The notes: generated by a model from the sequence alone, not told the origin. Shown: positions 33,084-41,711, counted from the stretch's first letter. The stretch: DNA of 64,000 bases from Lysobacter sp. 5GHs7-4 (GCF_021284765.1 NZ_CP089924.1:2250001-2314000); one strand, 5' to 3'. Made by a program: numbers and translations.

Positions 33084-34217
33084 TCAATCGACCGCGATGG
33101 TGGCGGCGCGCAGCCAGTCGACCACGGCGTCCAGCGACTCGATGCGGCCCAGGCCGCGCTCGCGCTGTTCGCGGTACAGCGCCAGCTGCACGTGCGCGCT
33201 GCTGCCGTCGGCGAGGATCGCATCCAGCGGCGCCAGCGCGTCGGCGCTGTCGAGGGCGCGGATGTCGTCCGCGCACAGCGCGCGCAGCCGCGCCAGCGCC
33301 TGCGGCAACGGCTCGGGCTCGGCGCCGCTTTCGTCGAAGAACTTCGCTTCGGTGCCGAAGCGCTTGGCGCGCCAGCGGTTCTCGTCGATCACGCGCCGGG
33401 TCAGGGCGCTGCGTGGCGGGTCGTCCTGCGGCGTGCGCACCAGGTAACGCAGCAGGCAGCGGTACAGCGCCGCGATCGCCAGCGCGTCGCGCACGCGCGT
33501 GCAGCAGTCGGCGATACGCAACTCCAGCGTGGGGAAGCGCGGCGAGGGACGGATGCCCCACCACAGCGAGCGCGCGTCGTTGATGGCGTTCACGCGCGTG
33601 AGCAGGGCGGCGAGGGCGTCGTACTCGGCCTCGTCGGCATAGAAGTCGGGGATGCCGGTGCGCGGCCATTCGTCGTACACCGCCTGGCGGTAGCTGAGCA
33701 GGCCGGTGCGCGAGCGGTTCCAGAACGGCGAGGACGTCGACAGCGCCAGGAACAGCGGCAGCCAGGGCATGACCCGGTTCATCACCCGCACCCGGTCCAC
33801 GCCCGGCGGCAGTTGCACGTGCACGTGCAGGCCGCAGACCAGGCTGCGGCGGGCGACGATCTGAAAGTCTTCCATCATGCGCCGGTAGCGCGACGGCGGG
33901 CTGCGTTCCTGTTCGCGCCACACGCCCAGCGGATGGGTGCCGGAAGCGACCAGGCCCAGCTCGAAGCGCGACGCCACCTGCGACAGCCCGGCGCGCAGAT
34001 CGGTCAGATTGCGCTGCGCCTGGACCGCGTCGCGCAGGATCGGGGTGGAAATCTCGATCTGCGATTGCAGCATCTCGTTGGCGACCGAATCGCCCAGCTC
34101 GCGCCGCGCCTGCTTGAGCAGGGCGGCGGGCACCCGCGTGGCCAGGCCGTGCGCGCCGGGGCGGACGAGGAAGTACTCCTCCTCGATGCCGTAGGTGTAG
34201 TCGTAGGTTTCGCTCAC
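33084..34217 (-). CDS. Carboxylate-amine ligase of GCS2 (YbdK) family
   Basis: This is a 377-residue protein starting at GTG. YGIEEEYFLV near the N terminus is the GCS2 hallmark, followed by QSQIEIST and VCGLHVHVQLP typical of YbdK carboxylate-amine ligases and plant-type glutamate-cysteine ligases. These enzymes join the gamma-carboxyl of glutamate to an amine using ATP. YbdK has weak glutamate-cysteine ligase activity, so the real amine is unknown. The ribosome binding site is weak. Upstream partner of the PuuD-like hydrolase; divergent from the DUF6164-type gene. Confidence 0.88.
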   Translation of the reverse strand: MSETYDYTYGIEEEYFLVRPGAHGLATRVPAALLKQARRELGDSVANEMLQSQIEISTPILRDAVQAQRNLTDLRAGLSQVASRFELGLVASGTHPLGVWREQERSPPSRYRRMMEDFQIVARRSLVCGLHVHVQLPPGVDRVRVMNRVMPWLPLFLALSTSSPFWNRSRTGLLSYRQAVYDEWPRTGIPDFYADEAEYDALAALLTRVNAINDARSLWWGIRPSPRFPTLELRIADCCTRVRDALAIAALYRCLLRYLVRTPQDDPPRSALTRRVIDENRWRAKRFGTEAKFFDESGAEPEPLPQALARLRALCADDIRALDSADALAPLDAILADGSSAHVQLALYREQRERGLGRIESLDAVVDWLRAATIAVD

Positions 34218-34376
34218 GCGCTGCCGCCCTGACGCGGCGGCGCGGGGTAGCGGGGCGTATTGCAAGGTCGGGGCGGAGAACGTACGGGCATGCGGGCGCT
34301 CCTGCGGTCGCGGATGCCGCCAAAGTAACGTGCGCGATGTAAGCGGCAGTTGAAGACGACGCGCTATCATCGGCGC

Positions 34377-34742
34377 ATGTCGAAACTGCTGCTCAATCTG
34401 CGCCAGGTGCCCGAGGACGAGGCCGCCGACGTGCGCGCGTTGCTGGATGCGCACCGCATCGAGTATTACGAAACCCAGCCCAGCCGCTGGGGCATCTCCT
34501 ACGGCGGCATCTGGATCGCCTACGACCGCGACGAGGCGGCCGCGCGCGCCTTGATGGCGCAGTACCAGGGCGAGCGCCAGACCCGCGCCCGCGCCGAGCA
34601 CGCGGCGGCGCAGCGCGACGGCAGCGCCGAGACCTTCGCCGATATCGCGCGCCGCGAGCCGCTGCGGGTGCTGGCGATCGTCGCTGCGATCGCGGCCCTG
34701 CTGGCGCTGCTGGCCTTGCCGGCGTGGTTGCTGCGGCCCTGA
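34377..34742 (+). CDS. DUF6164-type protein with C-terminal TM helix
   Basis: This is a 121-residue protein. SKLLLNLRQVPEDEAADVRALLDAHRIEYYETQPSRWGISYGGIWI is a DUF6164-like domain of about 70 residues with a ferredoxin-like pattern and a conserved Trp/Gly core. A membrane helix follows at about 98-117, ending LLRP. The start ATG at 34377 is chosen over 34350 because the domain begins there. Function is unknown. It is common in Xanthomonadaceae, which fits the inferred host. Confidence 0.65.
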   Translation: MSKLLLNLRQVPEDEAADVRALLDAHRIEYYETQPSRWGISYGGIWIAYDRDEAAARALMAQYQGERQTRARAEHAAAQRDGSAETFADIARREPLRVLAIVAAIAALLALLALPAWLLRP

Positions 34743-34764
34743 CCCTGCGATCGCCGCCGCCTTG

Positions 34765-34782
34765 GCGCGGCGTGCGCCGCGC
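34765..34782. terminator. Short hairpin between convergent genes
   Basis: A 7-bp stem GCGCGGC / GCCGCGC with a GTGC loop lies in the 48-bp gap between the DUF6164-type and YgjP-like stops. Confidence 0.4.
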
Positions 34783-34790
34783 GGCCGGCT

Positions 34791-35297
34791 TCACGCCTTC
34801 GCTGCGCCTTCCAGGTCCAGCGCCGTGAGGTAGAGGCGCAGATCGAATTCGAGCTGGTGGTAGTCCGGCTCCATGTGCGTGCACAGCTGATAGAACGCGC
34901 GGTTGTGCTCGCTTTCCTTCAGATGCGCCAGTTCGTGCACCACGATCATCTTGAGGAACTCCGCCGGCGCGTCGCGGAACACGCTGGCGATGCGGATCTC
35001 GCGGCTGGCCTTGAGCCTGCCGCCCTGCACGCGCGAGATCGCGGTATGCGTGCCCAGCGCCTGGCTGATCACCTGCAGGCGATTGTCGTAGATCACCTTC
35101 TGCAAAGGCTCGGCCTTGCGCAGGTATCGGCTCTTGAGTTCGGTCGTGTATTCGTACAGCGCGCGGTCGTTGCGCACCTCGTGCTTGTGCGCATAGCGCT
35201 CGCGCAGCATCGCGCCCAGGCGGCCCTGCGCGATCAGCTCGCGCACGCGCGCGAGCACGGGTTCGGGATAGCCGTTGAGATAGGTCAGCGGTGGCAT
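34791..35297 (-). CDS. YgjP/DUF45-like M48-type metallopeptidase
   Basis: This is a 168-residue protein. HELAHLKESEHNRAFYQLC supplies HExxH and a third ligand region typical of the YgjP-like family (UTP pyrophosphatase/metallopeptidase-like). An N-terminal helical part precedes it. The start at 35297 is preferred; a longer frame upstream is basic and non-conserved. YgjP-like proteins have uncertain physiological substrates. Convergent with the preceding gene. Confidence 0.82.
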   Translation of the reverse strand: MPPLTYLNGYPEPVLARVRELIAQGRLGAMLRERYAHKHEVRNDRALYEYTTELKSRYLRKAEPLQKVIYDNRLQVISQALGTHTAISRVQGGRLKASREIRIASVFRDAPAEFLKMIVVHELAHLKESEHNRAFYQLCTHMEPDYHQLEFDLRLYLTALDLEGAAKA

Positions 35298-35579
35298 GCC
35301 GTAACGATACGGCAGACGCCGCTCATAGCGGATCGGGACGCTACCCCGTCGGGTCCGGCACCCGCTTTTTTTGCTCACTTTCTCGGTGCATTGAATGCCT
35401 TGGCGCGCAGAAGTTGCATCGCTTTTGATGACAACTATTAGTTGGTCTTGATTGTCAATTTGAAAGTGTGTTTTTAATTTCGGCAACTCGAAGTGGCGCA
35501 TCCAGCCGATGCGTACATGCGAGCCAGTGCCGGCCCTCGGACCGGATAGCCGAGACGGATGCGGGGCAAGGGAATGCGG
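35298..35579 (+). promoter_or_regulatory. AT-richer promoter region
   Basis: About 35365-35485 is markedly less GC-rich than its surroundings. TTGATT at 35448-35453 with TTTAAT at 35473-35478 is a possible -35/-10 pair, though spacing is 19 bp. A small CAACT/AGTTG repeat lies at about 35432-35444. It probably drives the overlapping gene pair to the right. Confidence 0.35.
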
Positions 35580-36464
35580 ATGAGCAAGGGCGTGCGTTGG
35601 GCGGCCGTGGTGGTGCTGGCGATCGTGGTGACGGTTGTGCTGGTGAAGGCGCCGTGGTGGAAGCGGCGCGAAGCAACCGTGGCGGCCCCGGCGGAGGCAG
35701 GCGCATCGCATGCGACGTCCGCGGTTTCGACCGCGACGGTCGGCGGCGACGATCCGGCGGCCGAACTCCAGCGCGCGCGTCAGGCAGGTGCGATCCGCCG
35801 CGGCGAGGCGCCGACACGCAGCTACGACCTGCCGCGCGGGCGTGCGGTGGATGTGGTGGCGGCGCTGCGCCCGCGCGCCGAGGCGGGCGACGCCGATGCG
35901 GCGTTCTATCTGTTCATCAAAGTCGAAGAGTGCCGCCACCAGCTCTATCGCGGCAGAGGCAGCGCTGAGCGCGCCGCGCCTGTCGAGGGCGATGGCGTCG
36001 AGTCGCAACTGATCGCGCGCACGCCGCCGGAATGCCATGGACTGACCCCCGAGCAATACCGCGACAACGTTCGATGGCTGGAACAGGCGGCCGAGAGCGG
36101 CGTGGTCATGGCCCAGCTCAGCTACGCCCGCAACGCCGAGGCGGTGATCGGGAACTCCTCGCAGATGCTCGCCAACCCAGAGAAGGTCGTGGCCTACCGC
36201 CATAAGGCCATGAGCTACCTGCATCGCGCCGCCGCGAGCGGCAGCGTCGAGGCGCTGTTGGGCCTGAGCGACGCCTACGACTACGGCGTAGTGACCGCGC
36301 GCGATCCGATGCGCGCCTATGCCTACTACCACGCAGTCGGGCTCAACAATCCCGCCTACGTCGATGCACGCCTGATGGACGAACTCGCGAGTCGACTGAG
36401 TCCGGCGCAACTAGGGCTCGCCACACAACAAGGAAGGGGAATTTACGATGCTTGCTGCAAATAA
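35580..36464 (+). CDS. Membrane-anchored protein with Sel1-like helical repeats
   Basis: This is a 294-residue protein. A signal anchor at about residues 5-22 is followed by a low-complexity linker and, from about 80 onward, helical pairs (ALRPRAEAGDADAAFYLFIK, NVRWLEQAAESGVVMAQLSY and AMSYLHRAAASGSVEALLGL) typical of Sel1/TPR repeats. These mediate protein interaction. The start ATG at 35580 is chosen by AAGGGA 6 nt upstream; 35559 and 35574 are alternatives. It overlaps the next gene by 17 bp, so the two are translationally coupled. Confidence 0.62.
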   Translation: MSKGVRWAAVVVLAIVVTVVLVKAPWWKRREATVAAPAEAGASHATSAVSTATVGGDDPAAELQRARQAGAIRRGEAPTRSYDLPRGRAVDVVAALRPRAEAGDADAAFYLFIKVEECRHQLYRGRGSAERAAPVEGDGVESQLIARTPPECHGLTPEQYRDNVRWLEQAAESGVVMAQLSYARNAEAVIGNSSQMLANPEKVVAYRHKAMSYLHRAAASGSVEALLGLSDAYDYGVVTARDPMRAYAYYHAVGLNNPAYVDARLMDELASRLSPAQLGLATQQGRGIYDACCK

Positions 36465-36912
36465 GAAGAAGTACTGGCTGGCGGCCGGAGTGGCCGTGCC
36501 CTTGCTGCTGGCCGGCGCCTGGCTGGTGGCCGCCGAGCGCGGGCCGTTTCATTGCGACAACGGTTGCCAGGTCGGCTACCCCGCTCCGGACCCGCTCACC
36601 GCGGCCTACGTCCAGCAGATGAAGCCCTTGTTCTATCGCTGGTTCGGCGACGTGTTCTGGAACAAGGGCGACATCTACATCATCTGCAACGAAACCTACT
36701 GCGCGAAGTACTACATCACCGACGATTTCGGCCTCTACGGCACGGGAGGCCGCGAGCGGCGCGAGAACGGCGGCCAGACCCCCGGTGGCGGCAGCACGGG
36801 CGGCGGCGCCGGCAGCGGCGGTTGCGTTGGAAGCTGCGGCACCGGTGGCGGCGGGGCCGGCTCCGGCACGGTGATCGTGTACGAGCCGTTGCCCGAGAAG
36901 CAGGAGCGGTAA
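36448..36912 (+). CDS. Small Gly-rich signal-anchor protein
   Basis: This is a 154-residue protein with an N-terminal hydrophobic segment (residues 9-28) and a mature part containing four Cys (HCDNGCQVGYP and IICNETYCAKYY). A Gly/Ser-rich repeat GGGSTGGGAGSGGCVGSCG follows. AAGGAAGGGG lies before the ATG. It starts inside the preceding gene. Function is unknown; the Cys pairs suggest an extracytoplasmic, disulfide-bonded protein. Confidence 0.6.
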   Translation: MLAANKKKYWLAAGVAVPLLLAGAWLVAAERGPFHCDNGCQVGYPAPDPLTAAYVQQMKPLFYRWFGDVFWNKGDIYIICNETYCAKYYITDDFGLYGTGGRERRENGGQTPGGGSTGGGAGSGGCVGSCGTGGGGAGSGTVIVYEPLPEKQER

Positions 36913-36928
36913 CCCACGCCAGGACGAC

Positions 36929-36976
36929 GGCGATGGCGGAGGATGCGGCAGGCCGTGTCCTTCCGCCATCGTCGCC
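36929..36976 (+). terminator. Candidate terminator hairpin
   Basis: CGATGGCGGA (36931-36940) and TCCGCCATCG (36962-36971) can form a 10-bp stem extended by GGA/TCC with one bulge, followed by TCGCCTTTA. It lies just after the stop of the Gly-rich protein gene. Confidence 0.45.
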
Positions 36977-37192
36977 TTTAGGCTGCGGGACTGCGCAGGC
37001 GGACAAGGTCGGCCGATCGCGGGGGTAGGGTAGGGCGCTGATGGAACGAACCGGGCGTGCGGCGGCCGCGTCAGCCCGGTGCCTTTGCACCGGCAAGCTG
37101 CGCCTTCGCCATCCGGGGTACGGCTTCGTCGGGCACCGACGGTTCAGCCTGCCGCCATAAATCCGTCATCGGCCCGCCATAGTCTGGCGGCC

Positions 37193-38404
37193 ATGAACAT
37201 CCTGATGCTGTCCGACGTGTATTTTCCGCGGGTCAACGGCGTCTCGACGTCGATCCGCACCTTCGCCCAGTCGCTGGCGCGCATGGGGCATGCGGTGACA
37301 TTGGTGGCACCGGATTACGGGCCGGACAGCGGCCAGGAACAGCACGACGGCCACGGCGAGTTCGAGATCCTGCGGCTGCCGTCGCGGGTCATTTTCTTCG
37401 ACCCGGAGGATCGCCTGATCCGCGCATCGGCGCTGCGCGAGGCGCAGGCGCGCCTGCAGGCGCGGGATTGGGACGTGATCCACATCCACACGCCGTTCCG
37501 CGCCCACAATCTGGGCGTGCGGCTGGCGCGGCAGACCGGGCGGCCGACGGTGGAGACCTACCACACCTATTTCGAGGAGTACGTCGGCCATTACCTGCCG
37601 TGGCTGCCGGCGCCGCTGCTGCGCGCGTTCGCGCGCCGGGCTTCGCGATCGCTGTGCCACGGCGTCGATCACCTGATCGTGCCGACCGCGCAGATGGTGC
37701 AGGTGCTGGACCGGTACGGCATCGGCACGCCCTCGACGGTGCTGCCGACCGGGATCGACCTGAGCGAGTTCGCGCGCGGCGACGGCGCGCAGTTCCGTGC
37801 GCAGCACGGCATCGCGCCGCAGCGGCCGACCCTGGTCACGGTGAGCCGGCTGGCGGTCGAGAAGAACATCGCCTTCCTGCTGCGGGTGGCGCGGCGTCTG
37901 GCGGACGCGTTTCCGGACCTGCTGTTCCTGATCGCGGGCGAAGGCCCCGACGCCGAGCGCCTCAAGCGCCTCACCGTGGAGTTGAAGCTGCAGGACCATG
38001 TGCGCTTTTTCGGCAATCTGGACCGGCGTACGACTTTGCTGGACGCGTATCGCGCGGGCGACGTGTTCGTGTTCGCCTCGCCGACGGAAACCCAGGGCCT
38101 GGTCCTGATCGAGGCCATGGCGCTGGGCGTGCCGATCGTGTCGACGGCGGTGATGGGCACGGCCACGGTGTTGCGCGATGCGCGCAGCGCGGTGATCAGC
38201 GAGGAAGGCGAAGCCGCGTTCGCCGAGCACGTGGCGACGGTGCTGCGTTCGCCCGAAACCCGCGCCGCCTTGTCCGCGGCCGGGCCGGTGGACGCGCGCG
38301 CGTGGAGCACCGAGGGGCTGATGGAGCAGGTGGTGGCGTTGTACGAACGCCTGGCGAGCAGGCGTGCGGTCGCCACGACGATGACGGCGGAAGCCCACTC
38401 CTAA
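37193..38404 (+). CDS. GT4-family glycosyltransferase
   Basis: This is a 403-residue protein with the GT-B fold. MNILMLSDVYFPRVNGVSTSIRTF is the N-terminal signature of GT4 enzymes (PimB/diacylglycerol glucosyltransferase-like). The C-terminal donor domain shows LFLIAGEGPDAERLKRL and SPTETQGLVLIEAMALGVPIV, with the E-x7-E retaining motif. It may glycosylate a lipid or glycan acceptor; it cannot be specified. The start at 37193 begins the fold. A repeat cluster lies after it. Confidence 0.86.
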   Translation: MNILMLSDVYFPRVNGVSTSIRTFAQSLARMGHAVTLVAPDYGPDSGQEQHDGHGEFEILRLPSRVIFFDPEDRLIRASALREAQARLQARDWDVIHIHTPFRAHNLGVRLARQTGRPTVETYHTYFEEYVGHYLPWLPAPLLRAFARRASRSLCHGVDHLIVPTAQMVQVLDRYGIGTPSTVLPTGIDLSEFARGDGAQFRAQHGIAPQRPTLVTVSRLAVEKNIAFLLRVARRLADAFPDLLFLIAGEGPDAERLKRLTVELKLQDHVRFFGNLDRRTTLLDAYRAGDVFVFASPTETQGLVLIEAMALGVPIVSTAVMGTATVLRDARSAVISEEGEAAFAEHVATVLRSPETRAALSAAGPVDARAWSTEGLMEQVVALYERLASRRAVATTMTAEAHS

Positions 38405-38412
38405 GTATCGTT

Positions 38413-38542
38413 GGACGCGGTAAGCCGAAGGCGCACCGCATCGGATCGTAACGATCGGGTGGAACGCCGATGCGGTTATCACCGCATCCTACGGCTGTGG
38501 TGGTTCGTAGGATGCGGTAAGCCGCAGGCGCACCGCATCGTA
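38413..38542. repeat. Cluster of three REP-like hairpin elements
   Basis: Three related copies (38413-38443 plus, 38467-38494 inverted, 38506-38542 plus) share a GGATGCGGTAAGCCG core paired with ACCGCATC. A fourth copy is at 53329-53366. They lie between convergent genes. Such dispersed intergenic hairpins are common in Xanthomonadaceae and can act in termination or mRNA stability. Confidence 0.7.
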
Positions 38543-38561
38543 TCGCGCGGCCTGCCGCGCG

Positions 38562-40001
38562 CTACGGCTGCACCTGACGTGCGAGCACCGCGCCCGTCAG
38601 CGCCAAGGCCAGTGTGATCGCGAACCCCGACAGGTAGGCGCCGGCGTGGCCGTGCGGCAGCAGCGCGGCGAACAGCGAGCCGCCGATCGCGAGCACGCTG
38701 GCGGTGAACAGCGCATCGCACAGTTGCAGCGCCGACGAGTTCAGGCCCTGCTGCGCGGGCGGCGACAGTTCCAGGGTCAGCACCGAAAGACTGGGGAAGA
38801 CCATGCCCATGCCCAGGCCGGCGAGCACCCAGCCCGATACGCCGACGGCGGTGGGCACCGCTGGCGCGAGCAGGGCGGCGATGGCGGCGATGCCGATCGC
38901 GATCAGGCTCATGCCGGCTTGCAGCAGGCGCGGCGGCGCGTAGCGCTGCACGGGACGGCCGCGGTACCAGGATCCGGTCGACCAGCCGATCGCGCCCAGG
39001 GTGAGCGCCAGGCCGGCGGCGGTCGGCGACCAATCGCGTTCGTGCGAGAGCAGCAGCGGCAGAAACACTTCGGTACCGAAGAACGCGGCCGAGGCGATGC
39101 CGCGCAGGGCGATCACGGTCGGCAAGCCGCGCGCCGCGCGCAGGGTGCCGGCGGGCAGCAGGCGCAGCGCGCAGACCACCAGCCCCGCGGCCGCCAATGC
39201 GAGCAGGAAGACCGCCAGCGCGCCGCGTTGCTGGCCGGCGATGTGCAGCAGCAGCGCGCTGCCTGCCGCGCCGATGGCCCAGGGCATGCGCGCAGGCGCG
39301 TCGGCGTCGGCCGAATCGGCATGCGCGGGCGGGCCGAGATGGCGCACGGCCGGCAACACCAGCGCGGCGGCCGCGACCGCGATCAGCGGCACCGACAGGA
39401 ACACCCAGCGCCAGCCCAGGTGTTCGACGATGGCGCCGCTGATCGCCGGGCCGATGACGGCCGGCACCACCCAGGCGGCGGCGAACGCGGCGAAGATGCG
39501 CGGGCGCAATGCCTGCGGGTATTTGCGCCCGACCACCACGTACAGCGCGACCGACATCAGGCCGCCGCCGAACCCTTGCAGGACGCGGCCGAGCAGCAGC
39601 CAGGCCATCGACGGGGCCAGGCCGGCCACCAGCAATCCGATCGCGAACCAGACGATGCCATGGCGCAGCGGCATCGCCGGTCCGCGCGTGTCGGCCCAGC
39701 GGCCGGACGCGACCATGCCGACCACGCTGGCGGCCAGCGTGCCGCCGAAGGCGAGCGCGTACAGCGGCAAGCCGTTCAGGGCCTCGGCCACGGTCGGCAT
39801 CGCGGTCGCCACCGCCAGCGCCTCGAACGCGCCCAGCGCGACCAGGGCGATCGCGCCGACGGTGAGCGCGCGGTAGCGCCGGTCGAACACGCCAGCCGCC
39901 GCGTTTGCGCCGGAACTCGCAGCTTCGTCGGGGATCGCGTCGATCCCGGCAGCGGTTGCGCCAGCGCCGTCGCGATGGGGCAGGGCGTCGGCTTGGGTCA
40001 C
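38562..40001 (-). CDS. MFS transporter (14-TM-type drug efflux-like)
   Basis: This is a 479-residue protein with about 12-14 hydrophobic segments. MFS motif A is visible as SGRWADTRGP, and LLLGRVLQGFGGGLMSV is an efflux-type motif. An N-terminal ~45-residue polar region precedes the first helix. It starts at GTG 40001, overlapping the oxidoreductase stop by 4 bp (GTGA), which fixes the start by translational coupling. It lies in the SoxR-controlled operon, so export of redox-cycling drugs is a reasonable inference. Confidence 0.85.
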   Translation of the reverse strand: MTQADALPHRDGAGATAAGIDAIPDEAASSGANAAAGVFDRRYRALTVGAIALVALGAFEALAVATAMPTVAEALNGLPLYALAFGGTLAASVVGMVASGRWADTRGPAMPLRHGIVWFAIGLLVAGLAPSMAWLLLGRVLQGFGGGLMSVALYVVVGRKYPQALRPRIFAAFAAAWVVPAVIGPAISGAIVEHLGWRWVFLSVPLIAVAAAALVLPAVRHLGPPAHADSADADAPARMPWAIGAAGSALLLHIAGQQRGALAVFLLALAAAGLVVCALRLLPAGTLRAARGLPTVIALRGIASAAFFGTEVFLPLLLSHERDWSPTAAGLALTLGAIGWSTGSWYRGRPVQRYAPPRLLQAGMSLIAIGIAAIAALLAPAVPTAVGVSGWVLAGLGMGMVFPSLSVLTLELSPPAQQGLNSSALQLCDALFTASVLAIGGSLFAALLPHGHAGAYLSGFAITLALALTGAVLARQVQP

Positions 40002-41023
40002 GGCCCGAATCCGCTGTCGCCGATCTGGTACACCATCAGCACCACCTTGCCGCGGCCGTGGCCGGTCTCGACGTCGCGGTGCGCGACCGCGGCATGCGCC
40101 AGCGGATAGATCTCGCGCACGTGCACGTGCAGGCGACCGTGTTCGTAGAGTTCGACCAACTGGCGCAGGCGGTCGCGGTCGCATTCGCCGCGCAGGCGCA
40201 GTGCGCCGTGCTCGCGCGCGCCTGCGCCATCGACCAGGCTGCCGATGCGTTCGCGGCGGGCGCCCAGTGCCAGCGAGGCGGCGATGGCGCCGCGTCCGGC
40301 CGCGTCCAGCGCGACCGTCACGCCCTGCGGCGCGAGTTCGCGCACGCGCGCGACCAGGCCTTCGCCGTACAGGACCGGCTCGGCGCCCAGGGTGCGCAGG
40401 TAGGCGTGGTTTTCGCGACTGGCGGTGCCGATCACGCGCGCGCCGGCCAGACGCGCCAGCTGGACTGCGATCGAACCCACGCCGCCGGCGGCGCCGTGGA
40501 CCAGCAAGGTGTCGCCGCGTCCTACCTCGAGCGCGCGCAGGGCGACCTGCGCGGTCTGACCGGACGCGGACAGCGCGCCGGCCACGGCCCAGGACATCAT
40601 CGGCGGCTTGGCCACGACTTGCGCGGCGGGCACGGTCACGGCTTCGGCATAGGCGCCGCCGTCGCACCAGCCCAGCACTTCCTGGCCGTGGTAGTAGCCG
40701 CGCACGCCGTCGCCGATCTGGTCGACGACGCCGGCGAACTCGTGGCCCAGGCGCTGCGGGAAGGCGGCCTGCGCGTCGATGCCGCGCCGCGCGAACTCGC
40801 CGCTGCGGCGCGCGATGTCGGCCGGCTGCACGCCGGCCGCGCGCACGCGCACGCGCAACTCGCCCGGCGCCGCCTCGGGCATGGCCAGCACGGTGGGGTA
40901 GAGCTCGTCGGGGCCGCCGTAGCGATCGAAATGCACGGCCTGCATCAGGCCGCGGTCGTCGTAGGCGAGGGCGGAATCGGCGTCGCGGTCGAGCTCGTCT
41001 TCGCGCGCGTTGCGGTTGTCCAT
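39998..41023 (-). CDS. Quinone oxidoreductase/zinc-type alcohol dehydrogenase-like protein
   Basis: This is a 341-residue MDR superfamily protein. GEFARRGIDAQAAFPQRLGHEFAGVV and VHGAAGGVGSIAVQLARLAG (NADPH-binding AxxGxxG-type loop) match quinone oxidoreductases (QOR); the structural and catalytic zinc ligands of ADHs are not evident. It reduces quinones or other electrophiles. A ~25-residue charged N-terminal extension precedes the domain. The gene is preceded by a SoxR-type promoter and followed by the MFS transporter gene. Confidence 0.87.
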   Translation of the reverse strand: MDNRNAREDELDRDADSALAYDDRGLMQAVHFDRYGGPDELYPTVLAMPEAAPGELRVRVRAAGVQPADIARRSGEFARRGIDAQAAFPQRLGHEFAGVVDQIGDGVRGYYHGQEVLGWCDGGAYAEAVTVPAAQVVAKPPMMSWAVAGALSASGQTAQVALRALEVGRGDTLLVHGAAGGVGSIAVQLARLAGARVIGTASRENHAYLRTLGAEPVLYGEGLVARVRELAPQGVTVALDAAGRGAIAASLALGARRERIGSLVDGAGAREHGALRLRGECDRDRLRQLVELYEHGRLHVHVREIYPLAHAAVAHRDVETGHGRGKVVLMVYQIGDSGFGP

Positions 41024-41051
41024 GGATTGACCGGCGGGAGTGGGGACGCGC

Positions 41052-41082
41052 AGGATAGGACCTCAACCTAACTTCAGGTCAA
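41052..41082 (-). promoter_or_regulatory. SoxR-activated promoter with SoxR box
   Basis: Reading the minus strand: TTGACC (-35, 41082-41077), a 19-bp spacer, and TATCCT (-10, 41057-41052). The 19-bp spacing is the hallmark of MerR-family activated promoters. The spacer holds CCTCAACCTAACTTCAGG on the plus strand (41061-41078), which matches the classical SoxR box CCTCAAGTTAACTTGAGG at 15 of 18 positions. Divergent soxR starts at 41087. Confidence 0.82.
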
Positions 41083-41086
41083 GGGC

Positions 41087-41536
41087 GTGCGCACGACCAG
41101 CGAACTCAGCGTGGGACAAATGGCGCAACGCAGCGGCGTGGCGGTATCGACGCTGCACTTCTACGAGGCCAAGGGCCTGATCCACAGCCAGCGCACGGCC
41201 GGTAACCAGCGCCGTTACGGGCGCGACATGCTGCGCCGGATCGCGATCATCCGCGTCGCCCAGCGCGTGGGCATGCCGCTGGCGACCATCCTGGAGGCGT
41301 TCTCGACCTTGCCCGACGCGCGCACGCCCACGCGCAAGGACTGGGAGCGCCTGTCGGCGGCCTGGCGCACGGAGCTGGACGAGCGCATCCAGAAGCTCAG
41401 CCAGATGCGCGACACCCTCGACGACTGCATCGGTTGCGGCTGCCTGTCGATCGACCGTTGCCGGCTGGCCAATCCCGGCGATGTGCTGGCCGAGGACGGG
41501 CAGGGCGCGCAGCGGTGGGAGCATGGGGTGGAGTAG
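41087..41536 (+). CDS. soxR: SoxR, redox-sensitive transcriptional activator
   Basis: This is a 149-residue MerR-family protein. The N-terminal winged helix (SVGQMAQRSGVAVSTLHFYE, RRYGRDMLRRIAIIRVAQ) binds DNA. The [2Fe-2S] cluster motif CIGCGCLSIDRC gives Cys114, Cys117, Cys119 and Cys125, which is diagnostic for SoxR. The start is GTG 41087, after AAGGGC. It should activate the divergent oxidoreductase-MFS operon through the box at 41061-41078. SoxR typically responds to redox-active metabolites, and in non-enteric bacteria it often controls efflux and quinone-modifying genes directly, as seen here. Confidence 0.95.
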   Translation: MRTTSELSVGQMAQRSGVAVSTLHFYEAKGLIHSQRTAGNQRRYGRDMLRRIAIIRVAQRVGMPLATILEAFSTLPDARTPTRKDWERLSAAWRTELDERIQKLSQMRDTLDDCIGCGCLSIDRCRLANPGDVLAEDGQGAQRWEHGVE

Positions 41537-41711
41537 CGCACGAAGCGGCGTTGGCCGACCAAGCCTGCTTCGGCTGGTTTTCCTCCTTTTGCAAAGGGAG
41601 AGGGCAAGCGGCTTTCGCCAGCCGATGGGGGATGAGCCGCGCGTCGGCAGTGGTGGGGCTGTTATCCGGTAACGCCATCTTCCGCAGCGGCATCCTCGTC
41701 GTCGGCGGAAT

